DNA from: Sitta carolinensis
Taxonomy: Eukaryota; Chordata; Aves; Passeriformes; Sittidae
DNA length: 64,000 bases
Direction of reading: 5' to 3'
Assembly (NCBI GenBank): GCA_032173965.1
Contig: JAVUNC010000004.1
Coordinates: forward strand, 4,015,001-4,079,000
Below are positions 1 through 12,842 of this stretch, piece after piece. Numbering within the stretch: position 1 is the first letter of the stretch; every line of letters starts with the position of its first letter. The position numbers and the translations under genes were made by a program. The notes under the pieces are model-generated. The model was not told the DNA's origin, did no database searches, and worked only from the letters and a program-made list of their open reading frames with translations.

Positions 1-1711
1 CATTAAGCTCTGTCATCTGAGCAGAACAATGAAACCCAGCAGACATGGAATCTCACCCCTCTCATTTTGTAGGGAGTATCAATATTGTCATATTTCAGCA
101 CTCCTGGAGAAGGTCCTGTTTTCTCAGAGTGAGCTCCAAAAGGTCCTGCAACACAAGATAGTTTCGTTAGCACTAATTTCTGACAGACATTCTCTTTGGG
201 AAGAAGAGTCCTAGAGAAACAATTCATGGAATTTCTGCTTGCGTGGATCCAGAGTAAATTCCTAAACTCTATTGTACCATCACCCCAAGCCAACCACTAA
301 CTGAGATGTTAACAGAAGCTCTCAGAAATCATTACTATTATTTTATAAATAATCTTATGATCCTTTGCAAGTTGTGAATGCAGTCAGAATGGTGATATGG
401 GGTAAGATTAATCTCTCCTAACTTTAAATACTTACAATTCAGATATCTTGTCTGAACTAGTCATCTTAACTTCTTGCATATTTGATTTAGAGATGGAGAA
501 CCCCAAAGAGATTCTTCTCATGCAAAGGTGGGATGACTCAGACCATACACTGACTTATCTCTTTTAACAAACCAGAGACAGATAAGCATCAATGAGGCAC
601 TCACAGACAGATAAAATGTGGAAAATTGACTTTCCATTCATGTTTGTGGGCCAATTTTTAAAAAATTATTTTAGCATTAACCCTGAAAAATTCCATCCAG
701 CTACATTTTTCATAGACAGAATTATTAAAACTTAATTTCAGAATCAGAATAATATCCAATTGTGGAAGATAAGGGCTGTAAAACCTTTATCAAGCAGTAA
801 AAACAATTTAGCAACTTAAAGGAGGAATGCTTGGAAGTTGAAGGGAGATTTTGTTTGTTTTGTTTTTTTTTTTTTAATTTAGATAGTGCTTTTACAAAGA
901 TTTTCATTTCTGTTTTCTGATTCTTCTCTCAGATGGCAACTTGGCCTGTCAGTTTTGTGTCACTGCTTGTTTATGCCATAAATGTCATTTGGAATGACAA
1001 CACTAGGAAAAGGTCAGGGCTATTACTAAACAAGCTTACCCCCTGGAGCCTAATACAGTCAAGACACTGTGATTCAACTGCTGGGAGTGGCTGGAGAGAT
1101 GGCAGCAGGGAGAAATATTTAGGTATTTTTCAATGCTGGTCCATGGAAATCGTACCTTGGGGCTCAAAATGGGACAAAGCCAAGAGCAGCCTTATGTGTT
1201 TGATTCAGGTAATGTATTCAGAGGAATTAACAGCAAGCACCAGGATTTGAGGAGCCAGCAGAGCTGTCTGTTTCTTTTTATTAGTGCATGGATGCTAAAT
1301 ACTGTCAGAGAATGAAGTTTGATCAATAAATCATCCCCTAGTTGCTGTTCTGCATTGGCTTCTTTGCCTGGACTGTTAGAAGAGGACCATGTGTTTGCCT
1401 TTTTTTCATTTCCCCCAGAGTAAATATACTTCAGTAAGCAGAAACATGAAGGAAAGAGGAAATCAGCTCTAGCTTAATGCTGTTTGCTGTTGTCTGTGGC
1501 ATAGGTAGATAACCTTGCATATAGGTGACTCCTGCTGAGAGAAGGAGTTTACTCTCTAAATAACAGCAACAGCTACTAATCCAGCCCAAAATTATAATAA
1601 TTGCATCATTTGATTGAGAACCACCTTGTGGGGAGAGGGGGGAGAATCCTTCCTTAGACATCTTCAATCAAAAATATTTGATTCACCTATCCCAAGGCCA
1701 TTTTTGTTTGG
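1..1711. other. unique non-coding sequence
   Basis: AT-rich single-copy-looking DNA with no recognisable exon, RNA gene or interspersed repeat. There is a T-rich stretch near 855-880. The open frames here are short, overlap on both strands and show no known domain, so I treat them as chance. Confidence 0.6.
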
Positions 1712-1866
1712 CCATCATAACATCATGGAACGGTTTGGGTGGGAAAGGACCTCAAAGATCATCCCATTCCAACCCCTGTCCATTGGCACATTCCACAAAA
1801 CCAGCTTGCTCCAAGCCCCATCTAACCTGGCCTTGAAAATTTCCAGGTATGGGATAATGGGATGTG
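1712..1866 (-). mobile_element. CR1 LINE, 3'-end fragment
   Basis: The + strand shows a degenerate CATCATGGAA tail, then the CR1 3' block in reverse complement: 'cggtttgggtgggaaagg', a 'cattccaacccctg' segment and 'ttgctccaagccccatc' running into 'cctggccttgaaaatttcc'. The tail is on the left, so the element lies on the minus strand. It is 5'-truncated, as most CR1 copies are, and moderately diverged. It is the only CR1 found in the first 10 kb. Confidence 0.9.
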
Positions 1867-4800
1867 GCATCAGACACCTATTATTTTTCTTTTCTTTTTT
1901 ATTTATCAGATGACGTTAGGATTGTGAGAAGTCCAGATTGGACACCATTTTGATAGACTCTCTAAGAATATAATTAAATTTAGTTCATGAATGAAGATAG
2001 TCGCTTAATCAAGTTGAAGAAGAAGTGTGCCTACTATTCTTTGAAACTACAATAACATACAGAAATTCTCTCCTGAAAGAATGATACTTGGAAAAGCCAT
2101 GGAAATAAATACATTGAATATCAGCTGAAATTTGTCTCACTGGCTTTCTTTTAAGTAATGAAAGGAGAAAAACTGAAAAATAAGTAAGCAAACAATCTTC
2201 TCATCAAGGAATGATGAAAATGTGAAGTTGTAAATACCTGACAAGCAAGTTCTGGTTGTGTGGCCACTGGAATTTTCTTTGCTATCAGAATTCCAGACAG
2301 AAGAGGGAAGTTGTCAATGAAAATATAAAGATGAGTTTGTATGATCAAAGGTTTGTTCTAAAGTTAAATCTTTGGAATTGATAGAAGATGTGGTCTTTTT
2401 CTTGAAGCATTGGTTGGTAAAATGAATCACATTTTAAATAAAATTATACTTTTGCTGATTAGCAAAAGCCAAGTGTAACAAAAATTGTCCCTTTCAAACG
2501 TTCAGCAATTTTTTTTCTTCCTCCCTCCTTTTTATTACATTTTCTACTTTAGGAAAAAAAAAAATCTCCTAGTATTTGACATTAAACTGAGTTTTCATTT
2601 CTTTATCAGATAAAGTTCTGAAAATGTGAAAATCGTGCTATTGCAGCTGAAATAGTATTTTTTAATTTTATTTCTATTTTACAAGCACTTATCTAGAAAT
2701 CTTGGTACTTAATGTTCCAAGAAAACAGTGCCAGAAATAAAGGTTGATCCATCTCTATGAATCAAAATCCAAATTTGCTATTAACAATACAAGACCTATA
2801 AATATTGATAAACTTTCTTTGTAATAAATGGGAGGAGGGAGAATGAGGAAAAAAAAAAAAAAAAACAACACCAGGAGGGACTCTGTTATAATTATTATTT
2901 TATTCCATGGTGAAAACAAGAAACATTGATGAGGGAAACCTGATTGGTCCCATCTGTGGCACAAATTTCCCAGTTCAAATTTCCCCTTCCATTTCAGAAG
3001 GGCTTTCCAATTCTTCCCTCAGCAAGGATTCCTTCTTTTGCAATAAAGATGTGCACATTCTTGAGGAGGTTGAGTCTTTCTGGACATTTAGCTGTAGCTA
3101 TTCATCCAAATTTGATAGGCCTGCAGCACTTAATGAAAAAGAAATCACAAGTCACATCTGGGGATTAGAGCCAGCCCTTGCACCCCTCACGTGTGGCGTG
3201 GCAGCTCAGCTCTGCCATCACCTCGCCGTGCCAGAAGAGCTTTCCCTGCGCTTCCACCCTCTGGGTTTGCTCCCCAGCAGTCTGACTGGATTAAGAATGG
3301 AGTCAAATGCTGCTGTTGGTCTTATCAGAACAGATCCGAGCCCAACACAACGAAAACATAAGGAATCAGGATCATGGTATTTTCCCTCAGTGCTCTTGTC
3401 ATAAACAATTGGTGCAATGGAGAGAACATCAAGGGGCTACTCTCTTATTGTGAAATATTCAGATCCCCCCTTCAATTTGGGCTGCTTTGGGGAGCTGATG
3501 ACTGCCTAAACTCTTCAAATGCAAACCCAGGGTGTATTTGTGAGTGGAGGCAGCTCGGCAGAAGGTCTGAGAAGCAGCACAAATCTTCATGGAGCACTGT
3601 CGAGAAGAATAGAAGGAAATTCTTTCACATTACGAGCAAAAACATCTGTCCCTTCAATGTGGCAAGATGCAAAACCCCAGCAAACGTGTCTGTTTTGATA
3701 AAAAGCATGGAACAATAGTTCCACATTACTGCAGGAGGTTGGGGGCTGTGGGAATCAACAACTGAGTTGTCCCATCTTAGCCAGCATTGAGAGACTTAAT
3801 ACATTCACTTGCCTTCCCCTCCCTACTGGTGTGCCCATAATTTCCATCTCTATGAAGCCAGGCATCAATAACAATGAAATTCATAGGGGTATATTTTGGA
3901 ATGCTAAGTGATGAATTTTGCATCCAGGCAAGCAGCTTTCCATTAGAGTGAGTGGAAAGTGGAAAAGTAGGACATTAACTTGACTGTAGGTGTTGTCCTA
4001 AGGTGCTGGAGAGTTACAAGAGGCTTGTACTCCACATGATCTCACAAAACAGAAATAGTAGGCTGGAAAGAAGAGATTAGACCAGTTCACAGCCCTTCCA
4101 GTGCCTCATTTCCCCCATTGAAAAGAAATCTGCATGTACCACTCCAGAAAAACCTCCCATGCTTCTTCAGGATATGCTTCTATCAGTCTCTGCATGCAGA
4201 ATCAACCTTGGAAACAAGCACTAGGGCCAATTACCAACACAGAGCCAAGCATTGCAATTGCTCTGTGTAAAAACTGGTGCCTTGCTTTCCTGCAAAACTG
4301 GAGAATAGAACAGCAAACTATCTTAGGTGTGGTGGTTAGCCAACAATAAACAGAAAAGCTGTAACCCCTGAAAACAGACAGTGTAGAGGGGTTGCAGAGC
4401 AAGAAGAATGAAAAGCTGTGTGGAGTGGGGAGTGTTTGGAGGGAATATTTTTTTTGTTGTTGTTGTTTCAAAAGGAATTTTTTTACCCCAGGCCAGAAGC
4501 CTTTGTGTCAGGGAGACTGTCTCATTTCTCTGCTCAAAGGCTGTCAGAGATGACTGAGATTTGAAAATGCTTTCTGATGTTGACGAGGTCAAGGGAGACA
4601 GAGCTGCCTACCATCAGTCACTGCGTCAGTGGTGGGATGGGAGGACACGTGAGAGGGAGGATGGAAAGAAAAAACCAGTGAAATTTTCATCTCTGGAGAA
4701 CTAGATAAAACAAAATAAATAGTATAAAAAAAAAATACAGGAGAAAGAAGAGGCACAGGTCAAACAGTAACACCAAAGTTTATGGCATTATTATTCAGCT

Positions 4801-7800
4801 GGAATAAGGGAATATATCTTGGTTCCCAATTGGGGATGTTCTGAAGAGAGGAAAACTGACTGGAGGCAAAAGATATATTAATATTACTCCACTTAATCAA
4901 TACATAAAATCCTCCAATGTGTTTTTTGTACAAGCCTGCTCTGCAAAGTTAACACCTGCAGTGTTTTCTGATTCCATCTAATTGTGCTTGCAATAGTTCA
5001 AATCAGGACTGCCCACAGCAGCCAGGAATTGAATCAGGGCATGGAAGTGGCTGCCACAGATTGCACCCATCTCACCCAACAGACAGTGGGGTGGGCCAAT
5101 GTCACTGTCACTCTTAAGGATGGACTGTCTCTGTCCTACCTCACAAAGCAGCAGCAGAAGCCTACTTGGATCATCCTGTGCAATTCCATTTAACTGCAGA
5201 TTCCCAAAGTTCACAGAGGAGCCTTTCTCATAGGATGTGGCTCTCCACAGGCTGTACCTCCCCACAAGGATACCCAGCTGGGCTGATCCCACATATCTTC
5301 CTCTCAAATCCATTCAGAGGAGCAAGTATTTCTAAGGGCAGCACACACGGCCAGCTTTAGAGTGTAGGCATTAGTTTCCAGCATACCAGTACACAGTGGT
5401 AGCTTGTTTTATTATTGATTTCACAAAATCATTAGATAAAGACAATAATGGGTGTCACTATTTATACCAGAGATTTACATTGGCCATTTCTTCACTATGT
5501 TCCCCTAAAGACCAGGCAAAAGTGGAATTTCTGATCCATGTGTGCTGGGCAGGATGCAGTTTTTTCTTCAAAATCTCAACTGTGTGAACCATTTATGGCT
5601 GTGGTGCCATAAACATCCTCCTGTTCTATAATTCCTCAGTTTGCTGTGGTGCTCAGTGGCCCACAGGAGATGCTTCCCAGTTTTTGATGTGCTCCTTGAC
5701 TCAGAGGAAGACTGGAATGATGCAGTGGGAAAAGGGAATGCTAACATGGAAATCAAAATGATTCAAAGGGTTCTACCAGGTGATAACTGTCTGGTTTTCT
5801 GACCCTTCCTTGTTGATGATGCAAGGTTTAAGGAGTAGCCCACATGTGTGTGACAGGTAAATATTTTTTCTACTGTATGAGGAGAAAGACAAGGGAGCAG
5901 GTGTGTGGAATGGATCCATCTGTACCTGGTACCTCTGCCCAGTCAGCTGTCTGACCACAAGACATACGGCTGCTCCACATCCCAGCAGCCAGGCGTGGCA
6001 GGAGGGAGGGCACGGCAGGGAGCAGGGGCTTGGCTCCACATGCCTGCACTCACAGCTCCACAGGGCGAATTCCACCCCAACAGAGCCAGTTGAAGACATT
6101 TCCACTCCCAGATCCCATTGATGGGGACTCCCTGCAGTCTCTCTTTTCCCTGATGATTAGCTTCCCTTTTGCCTTGTCACACCAGCTGTTAGAAGGGTGG
6201 ATATCTAATCCGGGAAAAGTGAAATAATCTGATTTTAAGCAATGTTTTTTTCCAAAGACCTTTAAAATTTTATGGATCTGGCTTGATGGTCAGCCAACTA
6301 CACTGTGAAACAGTAGAGCAGAGCAGGAGACAACCTTCACAGGTTCCAGAAGATTTGCTTTAGATAAGGAAGGAGGCTCCCTCTTATACCCTGCCTGTGC
6401 AGGTGATGTGGAACCACAATTATTTCTGTATTAATAACTGGGGGAACAACTAGTTCTGTATTAATATATTAAACACTGCCAGGTCTCTTTCACACTGGGC
6501 CAGGTGGTGTAGGGTGGCCTATGTCTGTAGTATTACACTGGACCTCCAAAACCGAGCGGCTGCATCCAAAATACCTTTTGGGAATGATCTCTGGACCATG
6601 CCAAGTCCCAGACTGTGTCAGGATATCATTCAGGGCAATACTAGAAACATTACACCTGGACAATTACAATGTTTGGCCCTATGCCTGTGGTCCAAAACTA
6701 TGTGATTAGCAGTTATAGATATAGTCAGAACTCAAATTTTAATCCTTTCAAAGTTTATATTTATTATCTGACTAAGGCTACAGATTATTCTAATTTTTTT
6801 GTACATTTTTTTCCTTTTCACAGCAATCCAGTCTCAGATCCTGAACCCGATTGCTCATTCCCATGTTTCTCCTATTGCCATCTTCTCTCCTGCCTACCAC
6901 CAGTTCTACCATTAAAACTATTTCTATGTCATGTTGTAAACCATATCTGTGAAATGACAGCAAGGGACATAAAGACAGCAGGACATGGCATTAGGCATGT
7001 GCATTGTTTGCATTAATTTGCATTAATTGTTGGCATTAATTTCTTTATTTCAAAGTGAAGACATCTCATGTTAAATCTCAAGGTGGCTTCCTGATCATTA
7101 TTTTATCTTAACAGTAGGAATGCTAAATAATCCAGTGTATGACCTAAACTGAGGCAAATGAGGAAAGGAATATTTCATCTCTGTTGTCACCAAGGAAACA
7201 AGAAGCAGTGACAGTTTCCACAAGCTGAGCACTCACCTCTACACCTTTGGATCACCTGAGGTAGCAACCTGGAACTTCTGCTAGGCATGGGTAAACAAGA
7301 AGGCATGAAAATAGCAGGAGGTATAAAAATATCTTTAAAACCCATGGAATAACAGGGAGGGAGAGAGAAAGGAAATAATTTATTCATTCCCACCTACTCA
7401 CACAGTTGCAAGAGGGAGGATGATTGTAAATTAGGGTGACTGTGCCAGGAGAAAGTGAAATTCATTCCTTCCAGGACATCCAGACCTGCAGAGGTTGTTT
7501 GGTACAGTAAAGCAGCACTTGGGGTGGAGCTCCTGGGAATTTCTGAGAGAGAAGCTAAAGGCACCTTTGGGGATTTCCAATAAAAATCCTATTTGCCATG
7601 TAAGCAAAGTAAACAAAGAGGAGTAACTTTTAAAATAGGGAACTAATGTGAGGTTTCTAAGTCTATAATCTGCTTAAAGTGTAAATTAAAATAACACTCA
7701 ATTCACACCTTCTTTTCTTTAATTGCACTCACAAATAAATAGTTAAATATAAATGGTTTTTTGCTTCTGAATTTTCCATTTATTTCTAACTCCTTTAATT

Positions 7801-10125
7801 GCAACTTCAGTGGTTAAGAGATACAGATTTACTTCTTATCTTAAAACCTCATCAAAATGACTCTAAAGTACAACCCTCTTCCCTTCACTGGCAGGAAATG
7901 TTTCTTATGTGTTTTCTACATCTACAAGCTCTAGAACTTATCTGTGCTTATGAGGAAAACAAATTTCTCCTTCTAACCAGATTTTACTGTGGAGTAAAAT
8001 AGATTTTATTTAGGATACTTTTGGTTTATATAGCTACAATATGCTTCCATGTGATTCTTTGATTTTATTTATATTTTTTTTAGGTGATCCAGAGGTATTT
8101 AGCCCAGTCACTTAAAAATCAGGCAAATAAATACATAAAAGCTTTTCACATAACATTCCATTAAAAAAAAAAATTAAAAAGCAGCATCAGAGAAAGCAAA
8201 TCTTCAACAACAACATCTTGGAGTAGGTTTACAGTTCTTCAGCCTTTGCTCTACCCTGGAGCCTGATGGGACGCTGGTGTCCTTGGAGGAATGGTCGAAG
8301 GAATTGCTGGGGCCAATTGCTGATTTTATCATTCAAACACAAAATTTGTTACACCACTTTATCGGTCACAGGGAAAGCAATTATAGTGTAGTTCAATTTT
8401 CCACTCAATGACTGTGCTGGGGATCAAAGTCAGTTTTTTATGATGAAGAAAGAAATGTTTTGCTATTTTGTTTGTTATTTAAAAATAATAATAATAAAAG
8501 CTTGCATTTCCAGTAGAAGGCTGTGTTTGCTTGTCTGCCTTTTTTCTTTCTGGAGATGGAGCTGATTATTTTCATTTTTCTCTTGTTAAATAATCAGGCT
8601 ATTTTGTTGGTGGTTTGTTGGGGTTTTTTTGTGTGTGTTTTTTTTTTTCTCTCCTCATTGACTAAAGTCACTTCAATATAGAAATGCAATTGTCACCCTT
8701 AAAAGCCGTACAGCATTAGAACCCTAATCACACACACTGGAGGTGAAATAATCTGTATGACACATTTCTTAGTATGGACTCTTTCCCTTTGAAACAAGAA
8801 ATATTCAATGTGCACATCTTTTTATGTCTTTAGCCATCTAGCATCTAATTGTGACAAAAAATAATTCATTATCATGTTAATAAACAATCCATTTCAAAAA
8901 CAAACACATATTTGGTGATCATACAAATTCAAATTAGATGGACTCCCACCATAATAGATAAATCATCCATAGAACTCTCTTTTAACCATAATTTTTAGTT
9001 TGATTCTTCTAAAGAGATTTCAAAAAAGAATCAGAATAAAAACTGCAGAGGAAAGAAAGTGTATTTCCTCAAATGGAAGTGTGTTAATCACACTAACACA
9101 GAGCTTTTATCTTTACAAATTTTAACTAATATATCCTTCAGACTCTCCTGTACAGTATGAATTCAAGCAGTAAGGGCACAATGTTGCCATATCAAAGAAA
9201 ATCACATCAATTATTTAGTCAAATATTTTAATCACTCATCCTCAGAAAGCAAAGCAGAGTTTCCTGGATATTTGAAGACTTTTATTTTCATTTGATTTTT
9301 CTTGTTCTTTGAAAAATGTGACCACAGTCTCACTTTTAGAGTGGCCACATAAAATAACATCTTAGACCAATGCCCAATTTCTTCGGCTCACTTTTTTTTT
9401 TTGTTGTTGCTGTAAAATTGCCTCTTTCTTTCTTTCTATCAAATCAGATTTTCCCTTGCTAGAAGTAGTCACTGTCCAGGAGTGTGTGTTATTTCTTCTC
9501 ACAAGTGTTGACTTCATGACCTATCAGTTAAACTTCTCCTATTATTCAAGTTAAGCAAATGCTTTTCTTCATTATAATCAGCTTCAACTAGAGAGCAATA
9601 GCTAGGAAAAAAGATATTTTAAAAATTATTTTAGAAACAACAGGAAAAATGGATATTTTTTTGTTGTTTGAATGATTTGGAGTTTTTTGTGGGTTTTTTG
9701 TTTTGGTTTTTTCAAGCCTTCTGATGTTTCCATCAGTTCCGTGGTTCATAGGTGAGGACAACTTATAACTAAACTGGATTTTTCCATGAAGGTGTTGGAA
9801 AAAGTTTTCATCTGTTTTCTACCAGGTTCTATCTGAGCTTCTATATTATAGCTTTTGAAATGTCTAGTAGATACAGTTTAGAAAAGAGATGGTGAACTGA
9901 GCTGGGTGGAAAATAAATATAAAATAATAACTCCCCCACCTCCAAAACCCTTGGGAATTGTTGAAAACTTCCTCTTGCCTTTTGGAATAATTTTTCATAT
10001 TTTTTTGTTAAAATATCACTTATATTTATTCATCTCATCTTTACAGTTTTAATCGACACAAACTCCCACATTTTTAAGGTTTGTCAGTGTGTGGGTGTTA
10101 AAGAATTTACACTCCTTTTAAAAAA
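1867..10125. other. 8.2-kb stretch without recognised interspersed repeats
   Basis: No CR1, LTR or other transposon was recognised here, although CR1 occurs about every 1-4 kb in much of the rest of the window. Small landmarks are an A run near 2850-2866, a T run near 8640-8650 and several short homopolymers. The part from 2900 to 3720 is somewhat richer in G+C and holds overlapping open frames of 165 and 114 codons that match no family I know. The part from 8690 to 9260 is AT-rich and repeat-free. The lack of insertions fits either chance or constraint. Confidence 0.5.
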
Positions 10126-10252
10126 ATAGAATCATAGAATCATTAAGGTTGGAAAAGCCCTCAAAGATCATTGAGTCCACCCATTAACCCAGCACTGACA
10201 AACCCACACTGAACTGTCCCAAGTTCCACATCCACATGTTTTTTTGATACTT
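10126..10252 (-). mobile_element. CR1 LINE, 3'-end fragment (second subfamily type)
   Basis: The left edge carries two tandem tail octamers (ATAGAATC/ATAGAAT), followed by 'ttaaggttggaaaagccc', a 'gatcattgagtccaccc' block and 'aacccagcactgacaaac'. This belongs to the CR1 group whose 3' end reads 'aaggttggaaaagacc', which differs from the 'ggtttgggttggaaggg' group found elsewhere in the window. The tail is on the left, so it is on the minus strand. The 5'-truncated right edge lies about 20 bp from the long purine tract. Confidence 0.9.
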
Positions 10253-10270
10253 ACGGGGAAATTTAAAAAG

Positions 10271-10878
10271 CAGAGAAGAAGGAGAAAGAAAAAGAAAAAA
10301 CAAAAGGAAAAAAAGGAAAGGAAAAGAAAACAATGAAAGGGAAAGAGAAAAAGAAAAAGAAAAAAATAAAAAGAAGAGAAGAGAAAGAAAAGAAAAAGAA
10401 AAAAAAAAGAAAAAGAAAAGAAAAAGAAAAAGAAAAAGAAGAAAAAGAAAAAGAAAAAGAAAAAGATAAAGAAAGAAAAGAAAAAAGAAAAGAAAAAGAA
10501 AAAGAAAAGAAAAAGAAAAGAAAAGAAAAAAGAAAAGAAAAGAAAAAAAAGAAAAAAAAAAAAGAAAAAGAAAAAGAAGAAAAGAAAAAGAAAAAGAAAA
10601 AGAAAAAGAAAAAAGAAAAGAAAAAGAAAAAGAAAAAAAGAAAAAGAAAAAGAAAAAGAAAAAGAAAGAAAAAGAAAAAGAAAAAGAAAAAGAAAAAGAA
10701 AAAGAAAAAGAAAAGAAAAGAAAAGAAAAAGAAAAAAGAAAAAGAAAAAGAAAAAAAAAGAAAAAAGAAAAAAGAAAGAAAAGATAAAAAGAGAAAGAAA
10801 AAGAAAAAGAGAAAGAAAAAGAAATAGGAAAAGATAAAAAGAAAAAGAAAAAAGAAAAAAAAAAAAAAGAAAAAGAAA

Positions 10879-10938
<60 letters not shown>

Positions 10939-10953
10939 GAAAACGAAAAAGGG
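10271..10953. repeat. 683-bp polypurine tract, (GAAAA)n-type microsatellite
   Basis: The + strand is almost entirely A and G over about 683 bp, mostly GAAAA units with GAAA, GAAAAA and longer A-run variants. Interruptions are rare: single T bases (for example near 10367, 10465, 10783 and 10835) and one C near 10944. Read as protein it gives a Lys/Glu/Arg-only frame of 164 codons, which is an artefact of the repeat. It abuts the 5'-truncated side of a CR1 and not its 3' tail, so it is not an obvious CR1 tail expansion. Confidence 0.97.
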
Positions 10954-12512
10954 AAATTAAATCTCAGGGTTTAAGTCTGACCTTCAAGCAATACAGCTCA
11001 GTTTGAAAAACCTCCTGTTTCAAAATATTAGCTCTGAATTAATGCTTGACAATTTCAGCTCCTGTAACAGCACAGAAACACTCATTCGCAGGCACTGTTT
11101 GAGAAACCCAATTTTATTTAATATATTTGCCTTCTTATAGTAAAAGAAAAATAAAAAAAAATCATTACTTTGTCCTCCCCAGCTATAAAAGCAACCAGAG
11201 AGCTCTGCTCTGACAAATTCAAATTAGTGGATGGCTTCTCCCACTTGGGAGGCTGCTGCCCTGGCCTGTGGTCAGAGATAAATTTTTCAGTAAGCCTGTC
11301 CCTAAAGTGATGAAGGGAAACCTCCCATTTCACTCATTCACAGGTGAGCTGGCAGCAAAGCAGGGTTTATTTCTCGTTCATGCACAAAGATGTGATGCAG
11401 GGAGGGTGGGATGAGAAGGGAAGAGACCGTGGGTGAGGAGATGTCAGCTGGGAGAGTGGAACCAGGCTCACCCACCTGGCTGCACGTAAATGCTACCAAG
11501 TCTGTTAGAACACACCTCATAAATAACTTTTGGAAGAGTCTTAATAAACATAATGAAATTAGGTTCACTGCAACAGGAAGAAGGAAAAGGCAGATATATC
11601 CTTAACTCAGCAATAGCCACCAAGTGCCAGAAACTCGCCACATTACCTTTTCATTCCCTTAGCTTCCTTCTCCTGGGTACTCATTTTTTTGACTAACCGT
11701 TTCCCCATTCAAGATTTTTTTTTTTTTAAAGTACCAATCTCTCAGAGATTTGAATCACTTCACAGACTTCCTCATTTAAAAAAAAAAATTATTATGGAAA
11801 GAACTTGCTATGGAATCTGGTTTAGTGGTGGACATGGCAGTGACAGGTAAATGATTGGATTCAATTATCTTGGAGCTCTTTTCCAACCAAAATGATTCTC
11901 TGATTCCATGGTGATACAGGCTGAGTTTTTAAGGAAAGAGTCAATCACTTTAGCTCCTGCTAGAAATTTTTTGGGAAAAATGTACAAACAAATGTGTCAG
12001 TTTAAACAAGTGGTGTGGGATGTAAGCCATTGCTGAGAAGTGGGGCTTCCTCATAAGTGTGAACTTTTCTCAATTATCCCCTTTAAGGATCCAGGGGATT
12101 TACGCAGTGAGCAAATGCATCTGTTATGCAAGATCATCTAAAGAGACGAAAGATCACAGGACGGCTATCAAGCAGTTGATATAAAATTATGGTAGACACG
12201 TGGACACAGGTCTCTTGGTGGGACACATGAGACTGCAGATGAATGTTGAGTTGCTGCTCCACAAAGAAGAGCAGATGCCAATCCCAGTGTTGTCACAGTG
12301 ACAGCTTGGATCACCACAATAGTTTTCCAAAGCCTAACACCTCTTCTTTTATTTTCTTTAATTTATGAAAGACTGTGCCAGCCTTTGAGGATCAAATTGG
12401 TGAACTCCAGAGATAAAAACAATGTATGAGCTAAAAGCAGCAGTTTTCTGATCTGGCAGTAAAACTCTCTAAAGAAGCTCAAAAAGTGATTTATCTGAGG
12501 CAAGTGTATCAT
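10954..12512. other. unique non-coding sequence
   Basis: Single-copy-looking DNA between the purine tract and the next CR1. It has short A and T runs near 11720 and 11780. I recognise no exon or RNA gene; open frames of 60-76 codons occur on both strands and look like chance. Confidence 0.55.
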
Positions 12513-12842
12513 GGAACCATAGAATCATAGAATCACAAAATGCTTTAGAAGGGACCTTAAAAACTATCTCCTTCCATCCCCTGCCATGGGCAAGGACACT
12601 TTCCCTGTCCCAGGTTGCTCCAAGCCCTGTCCACCCTGGCCTTGGACACTTCCAAGAATCCTGGGCCAGCCACAGCTTCTCTGGGCACTCTGTGCCAGGG
12701 TCTCACTACCCTCTGAGTAAAGAATTTCTTCCTAAAATCTGACCTTACCCTGCCCTCTGAGAGTTTGAAGCCATTCCCCCTTCAACTATCACAGCATGTC
12801 CTTGTCAAAAGTCCCTCTCTTGAGCCTCGTGCAGCCCTTCTC
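12513..12842 (-). mobile_element. CR1 LINE, 330-bp 3' fragment
   Basis: The left edge has tail octamers (CATAGAATCATAGAATCAC). The rest follows the CR1 3' region in order: the 'ccctgccatgggcaagg' block, 'ttgctccaagccctgtcc', 'cagcttctctgggcactc', 'aaagaatttcttcc' and 'gaagccattcccccttc'. It ends near 'gtgcagcccttctc'. Minus-strand and 5'-truncated, this is one of the more complete 3' ends in the window. Confidence 0.95.

Noticed and set aside
10333..10827. 164-codon Lys/Glu/Arg-only open frame
   Set aside because: It lies wholly inside the GAAAA purine tract, which has no stop codons in this phase by composition. Not a gene.
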